Origin: Bromus sterilis
Lineage: Eukaryota; Streptophyta; Magnoliopsida; Poales; Poaceae
Reading direction: 5' to 3'
Assembly (NCBI GenBank): GCA_950022295.1
Contig: OX465597.1
Location: 62,669,016-62,733,015 of the forward strand
DNA: 64,000 nt
A program made the translations under genes and the position numbers. Position 1 is the stretch's first letter, and every line of letters starts with the position of its first letter. This document shows positions 1-9,566 of this stretch, piece by piece. The notes below the pieces were generated by a model that saw only the letters and a program-made list of their open reading frames with translations, searched no databases and was not told the origin of the DNA.

Positions 1-63
1 CTTCAGTCTTCATCCGCACCGGGTAGTGTCATACGCAGGAGTCGTGGGGTCACCCCCTCGTCT
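1..63 (-). repeat. R3 3' LTR, terminal 63 bp
   Basis: Matches 43706-43768 (end of the R3 5' LTR) over all 63 positions with two mismatches seen by eye (one near position 27; the final base is T instead of A). The LTR therefore ends here as CGTCT rather than CGTCA. The minus-strand reading frame at 10-333 runs through this junction and is not considered a gene. Confidence 0.8.
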
Positions 64-771
64 GTAGCCACCGAGTGCCTGGGGGACTCGAAGGGTCGTG
101 CAGAGACTCAAATTCGTCAACGCTTTATTGTTTGTAGGCGCGGCATTGCCGTGGCTCGCTGGCAGTTTTGAGACATGACAATACCTGTTTCGAGGGATTG
201 CTAAGCTGAAAGGGCCCAAGGAGTCGACTGGTCGAGTCTTGGTGAATTGCGCTAGTGGCAAATGCCGCAGTAGCCCAATAAAGCTCACGTCCCTCGACAT
301 GAACTTGGAACGACCGGTGTCAAGCAAAGTCATGCCGCTGCAGGTCTTATAGGATCAATTGCTGCCAGTCTAAGCAAATAGCCCGAGCGCGTCCGCTCGG
401 CTCTTTCTATCATGCGAGAGCATGGAAAAGGTCGGGAGTGAAATCGCTCTGCGGCAAGTCCCGGCCCGGCCGTTCTGCGTAGCGGGGTCTTACCTACACG
501 CTAAGCTTGCGTGGCATCTGGGTACAGTGTGTCGTAGCCCAGGCATAATTGTTTTTTCGTAGAGGCACGGAGCCTGGTTAGCGATGCACCCACTTGGAAT
601 AAACGATCAAGTGAGCTATTTAGCAGTCACTCGCGGAGTTTGTAATGAACTCAGGCGAGGAAAATAAGAAAGCACCCACTCGGAAAGTCATCGAGTGTGC
701 GAGTAGATCGTATTGTTGAGGGTTTTTGCGAGTAGTCACTCGAATGCTTTACTGACTTTAGGTTGAGGGAG
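64..771 (-). other. R3 3' non-coding region, part 1
   Basis: Sequence between the R3 3' LTR and the R4 insertion. No supported reading frame. It ends with GGGAG (767-771), which is repeated at 11081-11085 on the other side of R4, and continues at 11086. Short motifs with C5GAG or CTCGG, like those in the R3 tandem arrays near 38 kb, occur here (around 70-90 and 380-400). Confidence 0.7.
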
Positions 772-2283
772 TGATGACCCTCAACGTAAAGGTATCTATT
801 GTACAATTTTCGATAAGTAAGAGTGTTGAACCCAACGAGGAACGAAAGGTATTGATAGGTGATTTTGGACAAGGAATAACTGCAAGCACTGAAAGATAAC
901 TTTTTAGGGGTTTTCGATATAAGCAACGATAAGATAAAAGCAAGCAAAGTAAATAGTACTGAGGAGCAGCAAGTGGCCCAATCCTTTTGAGCAAAGGATA
1001 AGCCTGACAACTGAACTTATAAAGACTAAAGCGTTGTTGAGGACACATGGGGAGGTAGTCACGTGCTTTCGTCATACTCCGTATCGATAACAAGTGTTGT
1101 GATGATAAGTGTTGAGTGGGTGGATCTATGCTAGCACACCCTCTAGACTAAGATAAGTGCACTCTTATGATTAAACATCTTGCAAGCATCCGCAAATACA
1201 AGATAGAAATTAAGGCAAAGCCTAACCACAGCAATAAGATCAAGAATCCATTACTCCCTTGTGCAAAAGTGTGCAAACTGGGGTTCAGGTTTCTGTTACT
1301 CCGGCAACCCACCGTAAGCATTCTTAATACACAATGTATTCCCCTAGGTCCTTAAGAAGGCGAAGTGTTGAGTGTTAGACTCACACAACACCACTAGGAA
1401 AATAACAACACAACTTAAATATCAAACAACACAAATTACTTCAACATCATATGACTACTAGCAACTAGACTTCTCCCATGTCCTCAAGAACTAAAGTAAC
1501 TACTCACAAGACATAAAATAGATCATGATCAGAGGTGATAAATATATGATAAACAATCTATACATAATGGTATTTCTCCAACAAAACTCAATAGCATTCA
1601 CCACAAAGTAGTAACCGACACCGGTAGAGTAGAGAGGATAGATAGTACGGATTACAACACAAGATGAACTTGTGAGGTGAGATTGGATGGTGGTGGAGAT
1701 AGTGCTGATGTTGGGGATGATGTTGATGATGATCTCGATGATGCCCGTGACGATGGTGATGACGATGGCGATGATCTCCCCTTCCGGGAGGTGATCTCCT
1801 CAGCGGAATCTGCCCACCGGAGAGCCCTTTTCTTCTCTGTAGGTTTCCGCCACGGAGCAGCGGCGGAACTCCGTGAAAGCTTATTTTTAGGGTTTTCGCG
1901 TAACAAGGAGTATATAGGCCAGATAGGGGAGCCGGGAGTGGCCCCAGGGCTACAGGCGCCCTCCCGGCGCGGCCAGGGGTGGGGCCGCGCCAGGTGGCCG
2001 CCTAGGGTCCCTGTGGCCCCCCTCTGGCCCCTCTTCGGCGAGTCTTCGTGAATCTCCTGGAAAATACCCACCGTCGATTTTCAGGTAATTTGGATGTATT
2101 CTTCTTCAGCAACTCAGCGTCCACTTTTTACCGCTGAATCCTGCGTCTACTGCTTCAGCACCGGAAAGTTGGAAACTCTGTAAAACAAGCCAAAACAACA
2201 TCAGAACATCACCGTAATGTGAAATATATCAATGAATAAGGATGAATTACGATATAAAATAGTGATGCATTTTGGACGTATCA
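772..2283 (-). repeat. R4 3' LTR (1512 bp)
   Basis: Starts TGATGACCC on the plus strand and ends GACGTATCA; in element sense it begins TGATACGTCC. Homologous end to end to 9567-11080. Contains a minus-strand TATA (about 1910-1918) with a GC-rich inverted-repeat block just upstream (1920-2035), and a minus-strand GTGAGTAGT at 1499-1507 downstream of it. Confidence 0.92.
1905..2035 (-). promoter_or_regulatory. R4 3' LTR promoter: TATA plus GC-rich palindromic box
   Basis: On the minus strand CCTATATACTCC (about 1908-1919) follows a block rich in GGCCGCGCC / GGCGCGGCC inverted repeats (1950-2010). The same arrangement occurs in the other R4 LTR (10706-10830) and in the LTRs of R5, R6 and R9. 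Promoter function is inferred. Confidence 0.6.
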
Positions 2284-2297
2284 ACTCCCCCAAGCTT
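2284..2297 (-). other. R4 polypurine tract
   Basis: Directly inside the 3' LTR; the minus strand reads AAGCTTGGGGGAGT, a standard PPT for plus-strand priming in plant Gypsy elements. Confidence 0.85.
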
Positions 2298-3923
2298 AGA
2301 CCTCGCTTGTCCCCAAGCGAAAACTGAGCTCGGTAAACCTGTCCACAAGTTTAGAGAGTGAAGTTTTGGTAAATAAAATACGGACAAGAAGCATTATGAT
2401 CTTTTCACCAAACTCAAACATCCTAAACAGCAATCTCCAACTCATAAGGCCCTTATGAAAGAGTAATAACAATTATAATCAAAAGTAGGGCTAAGGAAAC
2501 TCATCAAATCATGGCAAACAAGTCCTTTGGTCAAGGGACAACTAAAAGCTTTTACCTTTGCTCTTTCTCTTTATATTTTGAAGAGATAAATTGGAACTTT
2601 TTTGAAAGAACAAGCTATTAGTCATGTAGTGCAAATGCTAACACAAAGGAAGATGTTTGCTTGGCAAGTGCTTTTGCAAACAACTTACTTATCAAGAGAT
2701 AATGTCAACAATGATATGGCATGGCAAAACTTTAATGCAGCATTATATGGATGAATCCTCATCAGCAACAAGTGTCTGTTCTCTTTGGGAAAAGAAAGAA
2801 GTAGGAAAATGACTCAACTAAAACTAACAGTAAGGCCTTGTTAAAGACAAGCAGGGAGAACTCAAGTGCTATCCTTAGATCAAACAGAATGAAAACAAGT
2901 TTTGAGAGGTGCATGATTTGTCAACGAATGCTAATAGATAACTCAATTGCTTCTCAGATTGGACAAGTTTCGAGGAACGGCTCCCAAACGGGGACGATCA
3001 CATCCCTGCAATCTCCTTTGTTCATCACTGCCAAAGTTTTCTGATTTCTCATGAACAAAGCGTGAAGGAGGGTTTGTTTGTTGTATTATCTTTTGTGAGC
3101 TGGGCGCACTCATGCCAGTTCCTCCTCGTATAAGGGGTTTGCAGATTAGACATGCAATCCCGGGGTAAAACTTGTCCAACTTAAGAAGGTCATGAATTAA
3201 CTACTACTTCCTCATGAGCTAAAACAGGGGCACAAAATAGAAGATTTTGAACATCTAAGGATAACAAAAAAATTCTATGCTTTAGGGTAGTGGAATACCA
3301 CGAATAGGAAGGTATGGTGGACTCAAATGGAAGATACTGGTTTCAGGGTATGGAAGTACAAGCAGAATTCCGCTTAGTACAGAGGTTTGGCTAGCAAAGG
3401 CTTTGAGAGAACAGACAATTGATGATGACTTGGATGCAAAGCAATATAAAGCATAAACATTAAAACAAGCATAACACATCAAGTTGTCTTCCTTGTCAAC
3501 ATAACACTACAGGCATAATAACAAAGAGGGTTTGGCTATGCCGCTACTTTGAGAAAAATAACATGGTTATGACCAAAGCTATGTTTTCCAAGATTAAATA
3601 AAGTTTTCAAAGCCATACCCAATATAAAGTCAATACTCCCATAAGAATCATCATGAGGTCGATTGCCTGAAGAGAATACCGAGTGCAACGAAGGGATCAA
3701 TAAACTTCTCATTAATATTCCATCATAGACGACTCCACACTCACGGATACATAACTCTCCAGAAAGGAGTGATAGACCTCAAAGCAAACACCTATTTTAT
3801 AAGATAACTTCCCTAGACATTATATGACTCGACTTGACTCTAAAAGACATAGATAAAGATAAAAATACCGGGCACTCCCCCAAGCTTGGAACAAGCTAAG
3901 GGGATGCCATTACCCAAGGAGAT
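2298..3923 (-). other. R4 3' non-coding region
   Basis: About 1.6 kb between the extra ORF and the PPT. Only short, non-overlapping random frames are present; nothing recognisable was seen on either strand. AT-rich, like the same region in R5 (13047-14001). Confidence 0.7.
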
Positions 3924-4430
3924 TTACTCCTCATTCTTGTTCTTGTCGGTCACGTACTCCTTGGCGAAGCTCTTCCATGGCAGCTGTTCTCCAGTCTCAA
4001 AGGACATTCCCGTCTCCAAGATCCTGCACTCCGCACCCAAACCCATGCGTAGAAACTTTAGTTCATACTCACAGTTCTGGTTCTGCAGACAATAGATCTG
4101 TGCTTGGAGACCATAAACTTTTTCTTCTAGTGCGGCCAAACTTGACCACATCTCCTTCATCTCCTTCTTGTGGGAAGCCTCTATCTCATTCATGATGTCG
4201 AAGTTAGCTTCACCACCACGCTCCACCATCTTCTTGAACTTGAAGACATCATGTTCCACCTCCTTCAGCCGCTCCTCGGTGCTCCCCTCCTTGACTGGTC
4301 CCTTCAGATCCTCCTTGTGGAGGTCACCATCCTCCACACGAAGGATCTGCGGGTGCTTCTTCACCTCAGCGAGGTAAGGGATGATGACGTTGACGACGAA
4401 CTTGTCCTTCGGGGAACTTGGGGAAGCCAT
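3924..4430 (-). CDS. R4 extra 3' ORF, coiled-coil protein of unknown function
   Basis: 168-aa frame between integrase and the 3' LTR, in element sense. The start is placed at the Met of MASPSSPKDKF (4430) because the longer in-frame extension to 4733 would translate the GC-box and TATA region. The N-terminal part (about residues 1-60) is mixed. The rest is strongly alpha-helical and charged, with heptad-like stretches (KEVEHDVFKFKKMVE; then roughly 80-140 with ALEEKVYGLQAQ), so it probably forms a coiled coil. No signal peptide, no membrane segment and no retroviral envelope features are visible. Additional ORFs at this position are known in Athila-type elements and are often called env-like. 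The frame is uninterrupted although RT is damaged. It has its own TATA about 100 nt upstream. Confidence 0.6.
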   Translation of the reverse strand: MASPSSPKDKFVVNVIIPYLAEVKKHPQILRVEDGDLHKEDLKGPVKEGSTEERLKEVEHDVFKFKKMVERGGEANFDIMNEIEASHKKEMKEMWSSLAALEEKVYGLQAQIYCLQNQNCEYELKFLRMGLGAECRILETGMSFETGEQLPWKSFAKEYVTDKNKNEE

Positions 4431-4524
4431 GACACCTAGGTTTAGCTGAAAGTTTTCCTGGCAGAAACAACTCAAAAAGAAAACACACGAAATCGCGAGA
4501 TACGTTGCCGGAACGATCCGGGAA

Positions 4525-4680
4525 AATATATAGCAAAAAATTCTGCATAGAAAGGAAGGTAAAGGGTCAAAGCGGAGTCGGAGACGGGCTCCGGGGTGCC
4601 CAGGCGGCCTCCCGGCGCGGCCAAGGGTGGGGCCGCGCCAGGGGGCGCCTGGGCCCCCTGGAGCTGGTCTCCGGCTCCAC
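4525..4680 (-). promoter_or_regulatory. Putative internal promoter of the R4 extra ORF
   Basis: The minus strand has GCTATATATTTTCC (about 4524-4537), roughly 100 nt upstream of the ATG at 4430. Upstream of it lies a GC-rich block (4580-4665) with GGGGCCGCGCC / GGCGCGGCC inverted repeats, the same vocabulary and order as the LTR promoter of this element. Function is inferred from position and resemblance. Confidence 0.5.
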
Positions 4681-4775
4681 TTAGGCCTCAAATTTTCTAT
4701 ATTTTGCAAAAACTCGTAATCTGGAACTTTCATGGCGGTTTCGCGATGTTTCCTTACCGTAATACATACCTTTCC

Positions 4776-6548
4776 TTATTCCGCTTCTGCTGGTGTCTGA
4801 AACAGGGCTACAACATGTTCTTCATGAGACTTTGTGTATACCAAATTCACATCAACATTGACAGGATCTCCTGCTATGTAATGCTTAAGTCTTTGCCCAT
4901 TCAACACTTGAGGTTTGGTGCCTTCGAAATTGTTAATCTTGATTGCACCTGAGTGGTAGACTTCCTCAATATGAAATGGCCCTTCCCACCTGGAAAGTAG
5001 TTTACCTGGAGAAAACCTGAAATGGGATCTAAACAACAAAACTTTATCACCAACATTAAATTCACGTTTCAGAATCCTCCTATCATGCCACTTCTTTACC
5101 TTTTCTTTGAACATTTTAGCGCTCTCGTAAGCTTCACTTCTCCACTCATCTAGAGAAGTCAAGTTCATGAGACACTTTTCACCAGCTAACTTCGGGTCAT
5201 CATTAAGCTCTCTAATAGCCCAGAAAGCTTTGTGTTCTAATTCTAATGGAAAATGGCAAGCCTTGCCATAGACCATCTTATACGGAGACATGCCCATGGG
5301 GTTTTTGTAAGCAGTTCTATACGCCCACAAAGCATCTCCTAACTTATTTGACCAATCCTTTCTATTTCTATTGACTGTCTTCTGTAAGATCAACTTGATC
5401 TCTCTATTTGTGAGCTCAACTTGCCCACTAGTTTGAGGGTGGTACGGTGAAGCAATTCTATGATTGACATCGTACTTGGCTAAAGCTTTTCTAAAAGCTC
5501 CATGTGTAAAGTGTGAACCCCCATCAGTCATGAGGTACCTGGGTACTCCAAACCTAGGAAAAATTACATCCTTGAGAATTTTCAAAGATGTCTTGTGATC
5601 AACACTTTCAGTGGGAATTTCCTCTACCCACTTGGTTACATAATCAACATCAACTAGAATGTGAGTGTACTTGTGTGAGGAAGGAAAATGACCCATAAAA
5701 TCAAAACCCCAGCAATCAAAAGGCTCAATCACTAGAGAGTAATTCATAGGCATCTCATTCCTCCTACTAATATTACCAACTCTCTGACACTTATCACAGG
5801 ATAAAACATAATTTCTAGCATCCTTGAAGAGAGTAGGCCAATAAAAACCTGATTGAAGAACCTTATATGCGGTCCTCTCACCAGCATGATGTCCTCCATA
5901 TGGACTATCGTGACATTGTTTGAGAATGTCCTTCTGCTCATGTTCCGGTACGCATCTTCTCACGATCCCATCTGGACCTTCTTTGAAAAGATGTGGGTCA
6001 TCCCAAAAGTAATGCCTCAAATCATGAAAGAACTTCTTCCTTTGCTGAAATGTTAAACCTGGAGGCAAAAACTTTGCAACGATAAAGTTAGCATAATCTA
6101 CAAACCAAGGATCGGAGAGATATTGTACTTTAACAACAGCTAGCTGTTCGTCTGGAAAACTGTCGTTGACTGGAATGGGATCATGCGATATATCTTCCAT
6201 CCTTGAAACATTATCCGCCACCGGATTGTCCGCTCCTTTCCTATCGACAATCTGCAAATCAAATTCTTGAAGAAGGAGTACCCATCGGATGAGCCTTGGT
6301 TTGGCATCCTTCTTCTCCATAAGATACTTAATGGCAGCATGGTCAGTATGAACAATAATATTAGAATCAACAATATAATGTCTAAACTTATCACAAGCAA
6401 ACACTACTGCCAAGAATTCCTTCTCAGTAGTAGCATAATTCTTTTGAGCACTATCAAGGGTTTTGCTAGCATAATAAATAACATTCAACTTCTTATCAAC
6501 CCTTTGTCCTAAAACAGCCCCAACAGCAAAATCACTAGCATCACACAT
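4776..6548 (-). CDS. R4 pol C-terminal part: RNase H and integrase
   Basis: 590-aa open frame. Residues 1-120 are RNase H (Asp in MCDASDFA, Glu in TTEKEF, Asp in VHTDHAA, Asp in the ADNPVAD region). Then an integrase zinc finger (HH in GGHHAGERTAY, CDKC further on), and the catalytic core with Asp in the GFDFMGHF region, Asp in MTDGGSHF and Glu in SGQVELTNRE. The C-terminal domain ends with RWEGPFHIEEVY; no chromodomain is seen. The product would degrade RNA in the hybrid and insert the cDNA. It is not an independent gene: the frame opens just after a pol frameshift near 6550-6750, so it was part of a gag-pol polyprotein. Confidence 0.9.
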   Translation of the reverse strand: MCDASDFAVGAVLGQRVDKKLNVIYYASKTLDSAQKNYATTEKEFLAVVFACDKFRHYIVDSNIIVHTDHAAIKYLMEKKDAKPRLIRWVLLLQEFDLQIVDRKGADNPVADNVSRMEDISHDPIPVNDSFPDEQLAVVKVQYLSDPWFVDYANFIVAKFLPPGLTFQQRKKFFHDLRHYFWDDPHLFKEGPDGIVRRCVPEHEQKDILKQCHDSPYGGHHAGERTAYKVLQSGFYWPTLFKDARNYVLSCDKCQRVGNISRRNEMPMNYSLVIEPFDCWGFDFMGHFPSSHKYTHILVDVDYVTKWVEEIPTESVDHKTSLKILKDVIFPRFGVPRYLMTDGGSHFTHGAFRKALAKYDVNHRIASPYHPQTSGQVELTNREIKLILQKTVNRNRKDWSNKLGDALWAYRTAYKNPMGMSPYKMVYGKACHFPLELEHKAFWAIRELNDDPKLAGEKCLMNLTSLDEWRSEAYESAKMFKEKVKKWHDRRILKREFNVGDKVLLFRSHFRFSPGKLLSRWEGPFHIEEVYHSGAIKINNFEGTKPQVLNGQRLKHYIAGDPVNVDVNLVYTKSHEEHVVALFQTPAEAE

Positions 6549-7800
6549 AATTTCAAAAGGTAAATTCCAATCAGGTGGTTGTACTATAGGAGCAGTTATT
6601 AAAGCTTTATTAAGAACTTCAATGGCTTCCTTACAATCTTCATCAAAAACAAAGGGAAGATCCTTCTGGAGAAGATTAGTGAGGGGTCTCGAAGTCTTAG
6701 AAAAGTCTTTAATAAATCTTCTATAGAAACCAACATGACCGATAAAACTACGAATACTTTGATGTCCCTTGGGTAGGGCATCCTTTCAATTGCTTCGATC
6801 TTGGCTCTGTCCACTTCAATTCCCCTCTAGGAAATCTTGTGTCCAAGAACAATTCCCTCATTGACCATAAATTGGCACTTCTCCCAGTTAAGCACCAGAT
6901 TTGTCTCCTCACATCTCTGCAAAACTTTATTAAGGTTGTGGAGACAATGGTCAAAAGAGGTTCCATAGACGTAGAAATCTTCCATGAATACCTCCACAGT
7001 TTCTTCACAAAAACCATGAAAGATAGCAGACATACACCTTTGAAAAGTAGCAGGGGCATTACATAAACCAAAAGGCATACGTCTGTAAGCATAAGTACCA
7101 TAGGGACAAGTAAAAGTGGTCTTGTCTTGATCAGCAGTGTTAACATGAATTTCAGAGAAGCCAGAATAACCATCTAGATAGCAAAAGTGAGTGTTTTTGG
7201 ATAACCTTTCAAGCATTTGGTCGATGAACGGCAACAGGTAGTGGTCCTTCCTGGTTGCCTTGTTCAGCTTCCTGTAATCAATACACATTCGATATCCAAT
7301 AATAATTCTCTGAGGTATTAGTTCATTTTTATCATTAGGAACTACAGGTGTTCCTCCTTTCTTTGGAACACAATGAACTGGGCTTACCCACTTACTATCA
7401 GCTATAGGATAGATAATACCTGCGGCTAGAAGCTTGAGAATCTCATTCCTTACAACATCCATCATTTTCGGATTCAACCGTCGTTGATGATCAACAACTG
7501 GTTTGGCGTCAGGTTCATGGTTGATGGTATGTTGACAAATAGACGAACTAATCCCCTTAAGGTCATCAAGGGTATAGCCAATTGCACCTCGATGTTTGCG
7601 AAGTACTTCCAATAAACGCTCCTCTTCATATCCTGAAAGGTTAGAATTGACGATAACATGATATACTTTATTTTCATCTAAATAAGCATATTTGAGTGTA
7701 TCAGGAAGAGGTTTAAGATCAAACACTGGATCTTCTTTTGGTTGAGACAAAATTCCCAAAGGTTCAACTGGAAGGTTGTGCTTTAGGATAGCAGGTTGTC
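6549..7800 (-). pseudogene. R4 reverse transcriptase region, broken
   Basis: The main open part is 6827-7759 (310 aa), carrying the Gypsy RT fingers and palm (WVSPVHCVPKKGG, MCIDYRKLN, MPFGLCNAPATFQRCM). The catalytic box reads VEVFMEDFYVYG: FMED where FMDD is expected, so the first of the two catalytic aspartates is Glu (codon GAA near 6989). A stop follows at about 6824-6826, the frame resumes to about 6750 (VDRAKIEAIERMPYP), then shifts before RNase H. Another frameshift near 7790 separates it from gag-protease. At least three lesions, so no functional Pol is made from this copy. Confidence 0.88.
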
Positions 7801-9453
7801 TTAGGAATATTCGTCCAACTCATTTCTCTCCTGCATGTGCAAATCATTCTCGTGGTCCTCCATATATTGCTGCAAGGGATCATTAGGAGGGATAGCAATG
7901 GAAGAAATATCTTCAATAATCTTATCATTACTAGGAAAATCAGTACCACAAGGCTTCTTAGAGAACTTAGAAAAATTAAATTCATAAGGCTCACCATTGA
8001 ATTCAACATAAACTTTACCTTTCTTGCAATCTATTATAGCTCCACAAGTTCTGAGAAAAGGTCTACCGAAAATAATGGGACAAAAATTATCCCTTACCGA
8101 ACCAAGTACTAGAAAGTCGGTAGGATACTTTACCTTTCTGCATAAGACTTCGACGTCTCTCACAATTCCGATGGGAGAGATAGTTGCTCTGTTTGCAAGA
8201 TGAATAGTGACATCAACTTCTTCAAGTTCGCAAGGTGAAATTTCACCCATGAGCTCTTGATAAAGTGAATACGGGATAGCACTGGCACTCGATCCCAAAT
8301 CGCATAGCCCATAATAATTATGATCTCCTATTTTAACAGATACTATTGGAGTACCTGAAATTGGGCCCTTGTTCTTGGCTGTGACAAGGTTAGTGGAAAC
8401 AGCACAAAGATTTATATTGGAATCTAAAGCATCATTAGTAATAATATCCTTAACCAATGCAACTCGAGGATCAACCTTGATCTGGTCCTCGGGTTCATCG
8501 ATTCTTCTCTCACTCTTATTCATTACGCCTGTAACAAAAGAGTGCTCCCTTATTCTTACGGGAAAAGGGGGATTTTCATATATAACTGCAGGCACAATAG
8601 GGTCAGCAACATGAATATCAATAGATGATTCCTTGAAGGTTTTATGATGCTGGCTCTTCTTCTTCTTAGAAGAGTCGATATGAGAGGCAAAGTCCTTAAA
8701 AAAATCAATCATTAGATGGGAATCAAGACCAATCTTAGAGCAAAAGGAATTAAAGGAATCAGTTTTCACATAGCTCTCTATATAATCATGCTCATAATTT
8801 ATCGTAGGTTCAATACCTTTGTCTATTTCCCAATCTTCGGTATTCCTCTGGATCCTTTCAAGGAGATCCCATCTTTCTTCAACGCTTTTCGTCTGAAATA
8901 CCCCACTAGAGGAGGCATCCAACATCTCCTTATCCTGACGAGAAAGTCTGGCATAAAAGTTTGTAAGTATAGTTTCCTTGGGGAGCTCATGAATAGGACA
9001 TTTGAGCATTAGAGATTTCAATCTCCCCCAAGATTGAGTGATGCTTTCTCCGTCACGAGACCAAAAGTTATAGATATAATTCCCGTCTCGATGAATTTCA
9101 TGAAGAGGATAAAACTTGGTATAAAAGAGAGACATAAGTTGATGCCAATCAAGCAACTGAGAGTTATCGAGAAGCTTATACCAATCTGAAGCTTTATCTA
9201 TAAGCGATACTGAGAACAATTTCTTCATGACAAACTCCTTTGATACACCTGCAAGCTTAAATAGCAAACATAGTTGTGATAAATATAGCAAGTGTTCACT
9301 GGGGTGTCTATCTCCTGCATAACGATTAGCCAAGACACAATCGATAATACCAGCTGGTATTTTATAAGGCACAATTTCAGTAGGGGGAGGTACAACCACC
9401 ACAGATGTGGGGCGTTTCCCCATAAGCAACGGTCCAATAGCTAGGTTGTCCAT
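7801..9453 (-). CDS. R4 gag-protease
   Basis: 550-aa frame from the Met of MDNLAIGPLL (9453); the frame is open further upstream into the LTR, but this Met is the first after the PBS. Residues about 50-200 match the plant retrotransposon gag core (LANRYAGDRHPSEHL, ASDWYKLL, FYTKFYPLHEI, then SRDGESITQSW). The aspartic protease is C-terminal, with DLG in LCDLGSSASAIPYSLY and the flap-side GRPFLRTCGAIIDCKKGKV. No CCHC zinc knuckle is visible. Gag would form virus-like particles in the cytoplasm and the protease would process the polyprotein. Confidence 0.87.
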   Translation of the reverse strand: MDNLAIGPLLMGKRPTSVVVVPPPTEIVPYKIPAGIIDCVLANRYAGDRHPSEHLLYLSQLCLLFKLAGVSKEFVMKKLFSVSLIDKASDWYKLLDNSQLLDWHQLMSLFYTKFYPLHEIHRDGNYIYNFWSRDGESITQSWGRLKSLMLKCPIHELPKETILTNFYARLSRQDKEMLDASSSGVFQTKSVEERWDLLERIQRNTEDWEIDKGIEPTINYEHDYIESYVKTDSFNSFCSKIGLDSHLMIDFFKDFASHIDSSKKKKSQHHKTFKESSIDIHVADPIVPAVIYENPPFPVRIREHSFVTGVMNKSERRIDEPEDQIKVDPRVALVKDIITNDALDSNINLCAVSTNLVTAKNKGPISGTPIVSVKIGDHNYYGLCDLGSSASAIPYSLYQELMGEISPCELEEVDVTIHLANRATISPIGIVRDVEVLCRKVKYPTDFLVLGSVRDNFCPIIFGRPFLRTCGAIIDCKKGKVYVEFNGEPYEFNFSKFSKKPCGTDFPSNDKIIEDISSIAIPPNDPLQQYMEDHENDLHMQERNELDEYS

Positions 9454-9536
9454 ACGGACAAAGAACAACAACAGCAAAATAAAAGAAACGATATAAAAAA
9501 ATTCCTTACCAGCTTCACTTACCAATATCGCTATGC

Positions 9537-9554
9537 TCCCCGGCAACGGCGCCA
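9537..9554 (-). other. R4 primer-binding site
   Basis: The minus strand reads TGGCGCCGTTGCCGGGGA, 12 nt inside the 5' LTR. This is the usual Athila PBS, complementary to the 3' end of tRNA-Asp (from memory). Confidence 0.85.
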
Positions 9555-9566
9555 GAAAACGTAGCT

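Noticed and set aside
10..333. 107-codon minus-strand frame at the left edge
   Set aside because: Runs from the R3 non-coding region into its LTR end; no protein-like pattern and no promoter.
1652..2071. Frames of 120-140 codons on both strands in the R4 LTR (also 10296-10874)
   Set aside because: They cover the GC-box, TATA and GATGATG-type leader repeats; Ser/Asp-rich readings come from simple sequence.
9537..9554. PBS sites as tRNA genes
   Set aside because: Only 12-18 nt complementary to tRNA 3' ends are present; no cloverleaf around them.
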